From Thermodesulfovibrio sp. (GTDB lineage: Bacteria > Nitrospirota > Thermodesulfovibrionia > Thermodesulfovibrionales > UBA6898), in NCBI GenBank assembly GCA_013824615.1, contig PNOC01000037.1:1-36297 (forward strand): DNA of 36,297 bases. Direction: 5' to 3'. Positions 32,703 through 36,297 of the stretch are shown here, piece by piece (the first letter of the stretch is position 1; each line of letters starts with the position of its first letter). Under the pieces are notes generated by a model. The model did not search any database. It saw nothing but the letters and a program-made list of their open reading frames with translations, and had not been told where the DNA came from. The position numbers and the translations under genes were made by a program.

Positions 32703-33379
32703 CTAACGCCTTCTATCCAATATTTCCTGTACGCGGATACATCTTGCAGTATTTTGTCTCTTACCTTGCTATTTCCATTTGGCAATAATAATGCCCCATT
32801 TCCAATTGCATCGAATATAGTCTGCAATTGAGTTTTTGAATAATATTTATAGCCTGCCGTATCCGACTCGAAGTTACTAAAACTGTCTGATATTTCTTCA
32901 TTCGAAAAAATCCTCGTCAATTTTGCCGGAGTTAGGGAATTTAACACTTTGGTATTTTCCCTCTCTTCTGCTGTGATAGAAATATCTCCTGAAAATCCAG
33001 CTCTCATAGACTTATTGGACCAATAAACTTTATATCCGGGCTTATAAATCAAAATATAGGGAGCAATCTCATTAACAGCAGAACCAATCTTCCACGGCTT
33101 AAAACTAATCCAAGATGGAATCGTGAATGTCCCATTCTTGTCTGTTTTCATCACGACTAGTTTCGCATAGCCATCAGAACCATGACTTATGTACCCTATG
33201 AGATCCCACATCGCAATAACAAGAACTCCTTCTATAGGGCTGTTTGTCTCAGTATCAACCACATAACCCTTTATGGGCTTATCATAAAAGAGAATCCACT
33301 GGTTCCCACACCCAGGGCCAGAAATCAACACTAGAGCCACGAAAATTATACCTGCAATAGTTAATATGATCTTTTTCAT
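32699..33379 (-). CDS. Lipoprotein with a carboxypeptidase-regulatory-like Ig domain
   Basis: A 226-residue lipoprotein starting at the ATG at 33379 (AGAGGAAG upstream; a longer frame reaches 33427 but overlaps the upstream gene). Lipobox region ISGPGC. The first 100 mature residues (KPIKGYVVDTETNSPIEGVLV ... TDKNGTFTIPSW) are a beta-sandwich of the carboxypeptidase regulatory-like type seen in cell-surface proteins. The C-terminal 90 residues are helical and charged with no recognised motif. It overlaps the phospholipase C-like gene by four bases, so the two are made together and may form a surface complex (inference). Confidence 0.82.
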   Translation of the reverse strand: MKKIILTIAGIIFVALVLISGPGCGNQWILFYDKPIKGYVVDTETNSPIEGVLVIAMWDLIGYISHGSDGYAKLVVMKTDKNGTFTIPSWISFKPWKIGSAVNEIAPYILIYKPGYKVYWSNKSMRAGFSGDISITAEERENTKVLNSLTPAKLTRIFSNEEISDSFSNFESDTAGYKYYSKTQLQTIFDAIGNGALLLPNGNSKVRDKILQDVSAYRKYWIEGVR

Positions 33380-33405
33380 TCGACTTCCTCTGTGTGTTTT
33401 TTGTT

Positions 33406-36297
33406 TCAGAAGCTCTCTATTTTCCATACCCCATCCTCATCCTTCACAAAATAGATAAAATAATTGATTTCCCTTGGCTGCCCACTCATGTCTTCCATAC
33501 GACTGATTCTGTATTCCGAAATGCCCCCCAGCACATAGTCCATTTTTATATCTCCCATGCTGGAGACAATTCCAGTCAAATTGTTCTTCAAAACACCTAA
33601 TATTCGTCTGTATTTTTCTTTTGAACTCCGAGCAAACAGATTCATCGCCCCTTCAATATCGCCATTCGCCAGTGCCCCCTTCATTTTCTCCCACTTGCCT
33701 TTGAGCAGGGCGTCGATTTCAGCCCTGTTTAATACGATTATGGCAATGGTATCAGTATACACATTTCCCTGGTTGTCGGTAACGGTAATTGTGGGGTGAT
33801 AGATGCCCTCTGTGGAATAGTCGTGGGTGATATCTTCGAAGGTGGCACCGGTGTAATCCATGATCCCGTCTCCTTCAAAATCCAGCTGATAACTGACAAC
33901 GGAATCAGGCATCTCAGTGGAGACTCTAAAATATGCCTCAAAAGGTGCACTGCCGCTGCTTATGTTTGAAGTGAGCTTCACATAAGGCCCTTTTACAGAC
34001 CTTACCGATAGCTCGGCCCTTGCCACCGCCCCGTTCGTATCGATGGCATTTACCACGATGGTGTTATTCCCCTCGGTCAGCGGAACTTGATTTGCGGCGA
34101 ACCTCCCGCCGGAGACCTCTGCTAGCACCCCATTGACCTTGATCGATACCTCTGCGGCAGTCGTACTCACCGTGCCGGTGACGAGCACCGACGGCCTGTT
34201 TACAACAGCATTGCTCTGCGGCGAGGTTATGGCAATTGACACAGGCTCTGCCGGGGAGGTCAAGGCGGTGACATTAATCACAGACAGATCTGTTTCCCCC
34301 TCGGCATTCGTAGCTTTTGCTGTTACCTGGTTACCTCCCGGGTGGAGCAATACTCCCCGCGCTATAAAACGTCCGTCTGGTGTGACGGTAGCTGTAACCC
34401 CATTCACCTCAACAACAGCAAGGCTGTCACTGACCAGACCCTCGACATCCACCGAACTTCCGGAGAACTCTGCTCCGTCAAACGGAAAGGTTATAGAGGT
34501 CTTCAGCGGTATCATATATTTGACTCTTATTGTTCTGGATCTGACTTTCCCGCGGTAATTTGTTGCAGTTGCGGTAATGGTGTTCATCCCCCGGTTGAGG
34601 GTGATACCCTCTGCAGCGAAGGCATTGCCGGAGACTGTTGCCTGTGTACCATTGACAACCACCGCAGCATGTGCGTCGAGGATTACCCCGGTGACCCTGA
34701 CCGTCCCGGTGGTGACTGAGGATACATTCTTCGGGGAGGTTATCACCAGAGCATTATAATCCCTGCCATAGGGTTTTCCCAGGGTGTCGGCAAGGTACTT
34801 CCACATATTTGGAGTGATGGCAGTCATCCCCCCGGCAAGCATGCCTGAGAGCATATACCCGGATTCTCCGGTGGTTGGGTCCTCCTTGATATAGCCGATG
34901 CCGGACCAGTCTTCATAATGCATAGGCAAGTTATCACCTGACGGTAGTGTCACGGTGAGGTTCCGGTTGACTGCATTGGTGATATCTTCCTTTATTGCTT
35001 CATCAAAGGACATACCGGACAGGACTGTTGTAACGTTGCTTTTATCTATGGTTACCACCGGGGGCCTGTTGCCGACCAGCTGCATCAGCTTTGCCGTAGA
35101 GATGCTCTCCACCTGCAGATCATCTTCAAGCACCCGGTGCCCAAGCACAGAACCCTGAAGGCCTGAGAGCTGCATGAAGGTCTTCTGCTTCAGAAGTTCT
35201 TCCCTCTGGGGGGTTACTCCAATCGCCCTGAGATTTGCATCGAGATATACCCCTTTCCACTGCAACCCATGTGGTATACCCATAAGATAGCTGACCTCCA
35301 CAATCCCCCCTGCGGTCACAACCGTGGGAACCGGCCTTGCGATCTGCAGGTGCAGGAGCGAGGCAAGTTCTTCTTCCGCTGTATTCCATCTGTTTATGTA
35401 GCTGTTCGTCAGCTTATACAGTATGGTATCTGCCTCGTCTTCTTCGCTGATGGCCGAAAGTTGATCGCTGACAGCTCTTTGTGCCACGATCCCGATTGCC
35501 GCAACATTCCCCGTTATGTGGCTGCTCCTGATCTTTTCAATCCCCTGGGGTGATATGAGCTCAATAAGCAGGTTGTGGGCAGCACCCATTGGCAGCCCGT
35601 CTGCACCTGCCACGATCCTCTCTGTGTTGAGTTTCAGCAAGGGTCTCAATCTCACCAGGTAGGCAGGGGTAGTATCCAATCCCCCATGCGAATCAAGGAT
35701 CTCCTGGTCTTCAACGGTCTCGGGTTCGTAGGTCAGCACGACTTTCTGGTTCGAGATCTGCTGTGCATTAAGGGTGACATCAAAGAGGGTTGCCGGCGGA
35801 TTCCCCGCTGTCGTGGCCATAAGCCGCACCTTATGTTTAAGTTCCTCCGGGATCTCTGTATATTCGTGGGTGATGAGTTTCTGGACAAACTGCATACTCG
35901 AAGGCAGTATTTTCAGGATAAACGCAGGCAGCGCCCTGCTGCTCTTATAGTCCTCAGCAAAATGACCACTGAGGGTGAGAAGCCGGGTTTTCAGATATTC
36001 AAGAGGGGTCTGGGTCTGGCTGCCGGAGAGGTACTCCTCTTTGATTCCCGCAAGGGTACTGCTGAGAGCCGGCTGCTGGTATATATCCAGCGGACTGTTA
36101 TAGCTATAGTTCTTTATCTTGATGCTGGTATCCAGCCCCAGCCAGGTTTTATCCGTGTCGTCAATGATCGCACCTCTATAGTTCCCGTAGGGCACCTGTG
36201 TCTCTACCCAGATATGTTCTACCTGGAAGTTTTCTATCCTGCCGCCGGCTATAACCGGTCGATGAGGGATACCCGCCTTCTGCAGAAACGCGGCTAT
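33406..36297 (-). CDS. Transglutaminase-like protein with Ig-like and PKD repeats (5' end outside window)
   Basis: The frame is open to the window edge, 34 codons beyond the first GTG, so the N-terminus with the catalytic cysteine is outside. Visible transglutaminase motifs are HIWVETQVPYG (catalytic His) and WLGLDTS (Asp). Residues after about 480 hold three Ig-like repeats of glucodextranase-B type (VNGTQATVSGNAFAAEGITL and copies with VNGV and AEGVPL-like turns), then a PKD domain (YQLDFEGDGIMDYTG, ITVTDNQGN) and a C-terminal NTF2-like fold (WEKMKGALANGDIEGAMNLF). Such proteins are usually secreted and cross-link or cleave surface polymers. It starts the operon with the lipoprotein and phospholipase C-like genes. 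Confidence 0.85.
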   Translation of the reverse strand: MAAFLQKAGIPHRPVIAGGRIENFQVEHIWVETQVPYGNYRGAIIDDTDKTWLGLDTSIKIKNYSYNSPLDIYQQPALSSTLAGIKEEYLSGSQTQTPLEYLKTRLLTLSGHFAEDYKSSRALPAFILKILPSSMQFVQKLITHEYTEIPEELKHKVRLMATTAGNPPATLFDVTLNAQQISNQKVVLTYEPETVEDQEILDSHGGLDTTPAYLVRLRPLLKLNTERIVAGADGLPMGAAHNLLIELISPQGIEKIRSSHITGNVAAIGIVAQRAVSDQLSAISEEDEADTILYKLTNSYINRWNTAEEELASLLHLQIARPVPTVVTAGGIVEVSYLMGIPHGLQWKGVYLDANLRAIGVTPQREELLKQKTFMQLSGLQGSVLGHRVLEDDLQVESISTAKLMQLVGNRPPVVTIDKSNVTTVLSGMSFDEAIKEDITNAVNRNLTVTLPSGDNLPMHYEDWSGIGYIKEDPTTGESGYMLSGMLAGGMTAITPNMWKYLADTLGKPYGRDYNALVITSPKNVSSVTTGTVRVTGVILDAHAAVVVNGTQATVSGNAFAAEGITLNRGMNTITATATNYRGKVRSRTIRVKYMIPLKTSITFPFDGAEFSGSSVDVEGLVSDSLAVVEVNGVTATVTPDGRFIARGVLLHPGGNQVTAKATNAEGETDLSVINVTALTSPAEPVSIAITSPQSNAVVNRPSVLVTGTVSTTAAEVSIKVNGVLAEVSGGRFAANQVPLTEGNNTIVVNAIDTNGAVARAELSVRSVKGPYVKLTSNISSGSAPFEAYFRVSTEMPDSVVSYQLDFEGDGIMDYTGATFEDITHDYSTEGIYHPTITVTDNQGNVYTDTIAIIVLNRAEIDALLKGKWEKMKGALANGDIEGAMNLFARSSKEKYRRILGVLKNNLTGIVSSMGDIKMDYVLGGISEYRISRMEDMSGQPREINYFIYFVKDEDGVWKIESF

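Overview
The window reads as chromosomal DNA from an anaerobic bacterium rich in c-type cytochromes, most like Geobacter-type Desulfobacterota or Nitrospirota. The evidence is many secreted multihaem cytochromes, including one mixing CxxCH with CX4CH sites, lipoprotein beta-propellers, a DUF1670-like protein, a rubrerythrin-like protein and a radical SAM/SPASM enzyme. The sequence alone does not fix the phylum. No tRNA, rRNA, CRISPR array or insertion sequence was seen.

Region 1 (1-11621, minus strand) looks like one long operon. In order of transcription it encodes a DUF1670-like helix-turn-helix protein, a 718-residue outer-membrane beta-barrel protein with a Gly-Asn repeat, an NHL lipoprotein, a tetrahaem cytochrome, an eight-site cytochrome, a second tetrahaem cytochrome, a propeller/Ig-like/FG-GAP surface protein and a very large multihaem cytochrome cut by the window start. 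Gaps are short and several genes overlap. Together these could carry electrons from the periplasm across the outer membrane to an extracellular surface or filament.

Region 2 (11622-16663) starts with a dense promoter/operator region, then a secreted SUMF1-like protein on the plus strand. A parvulin-type foldase and a third tetrahaem cytochrome follow on the minus strand. This cytochrome has a strong ribosome binding site, its own promoter with a palindrome in the spacer, and a near-perfect terminator, so it looks like an abundant monocistronic product and a good candidate for a filament-forming (OmcE-like) subunit. A second NHL lipoprotein and a nine-haem cytochrome lie upstream of it.

Region 3 (16754-28022) holds what may be the least described system: a polytopic GT-C-like membrane protein, a TPR protein, an unrecognised alpha/beta lipoprotein and a membrane-fused spermidine-synthase-like protein in one operon that appears to run into the nine-haem cytochrome and NHL genes. 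Paralogues of the GT-C-like protein and the unknown lipoprotein occur a few kb away as a convergent pair. A third NHL lipoprotein and another small lipoprotein lie between. My inference is an envelope modification or assembly system (possibly glycosylation) serving the extracellular cytochromes.

Region 4 (28023-30478, plus strand) is a regulatory-looking gap with an 11-bp tandem repeat, then a rubrerythrin-like protein, an iron-sulfur flavoprotein-like oxidoreductase and a radical SAM/SPASM enzyme. Region 5 (30492-36297, minus strand) is an operon for a transglutaminase-like/Ig/PKD protein (5' end outside the window), a lipoprotein and a zinc phospholipase C-like secreted protein.
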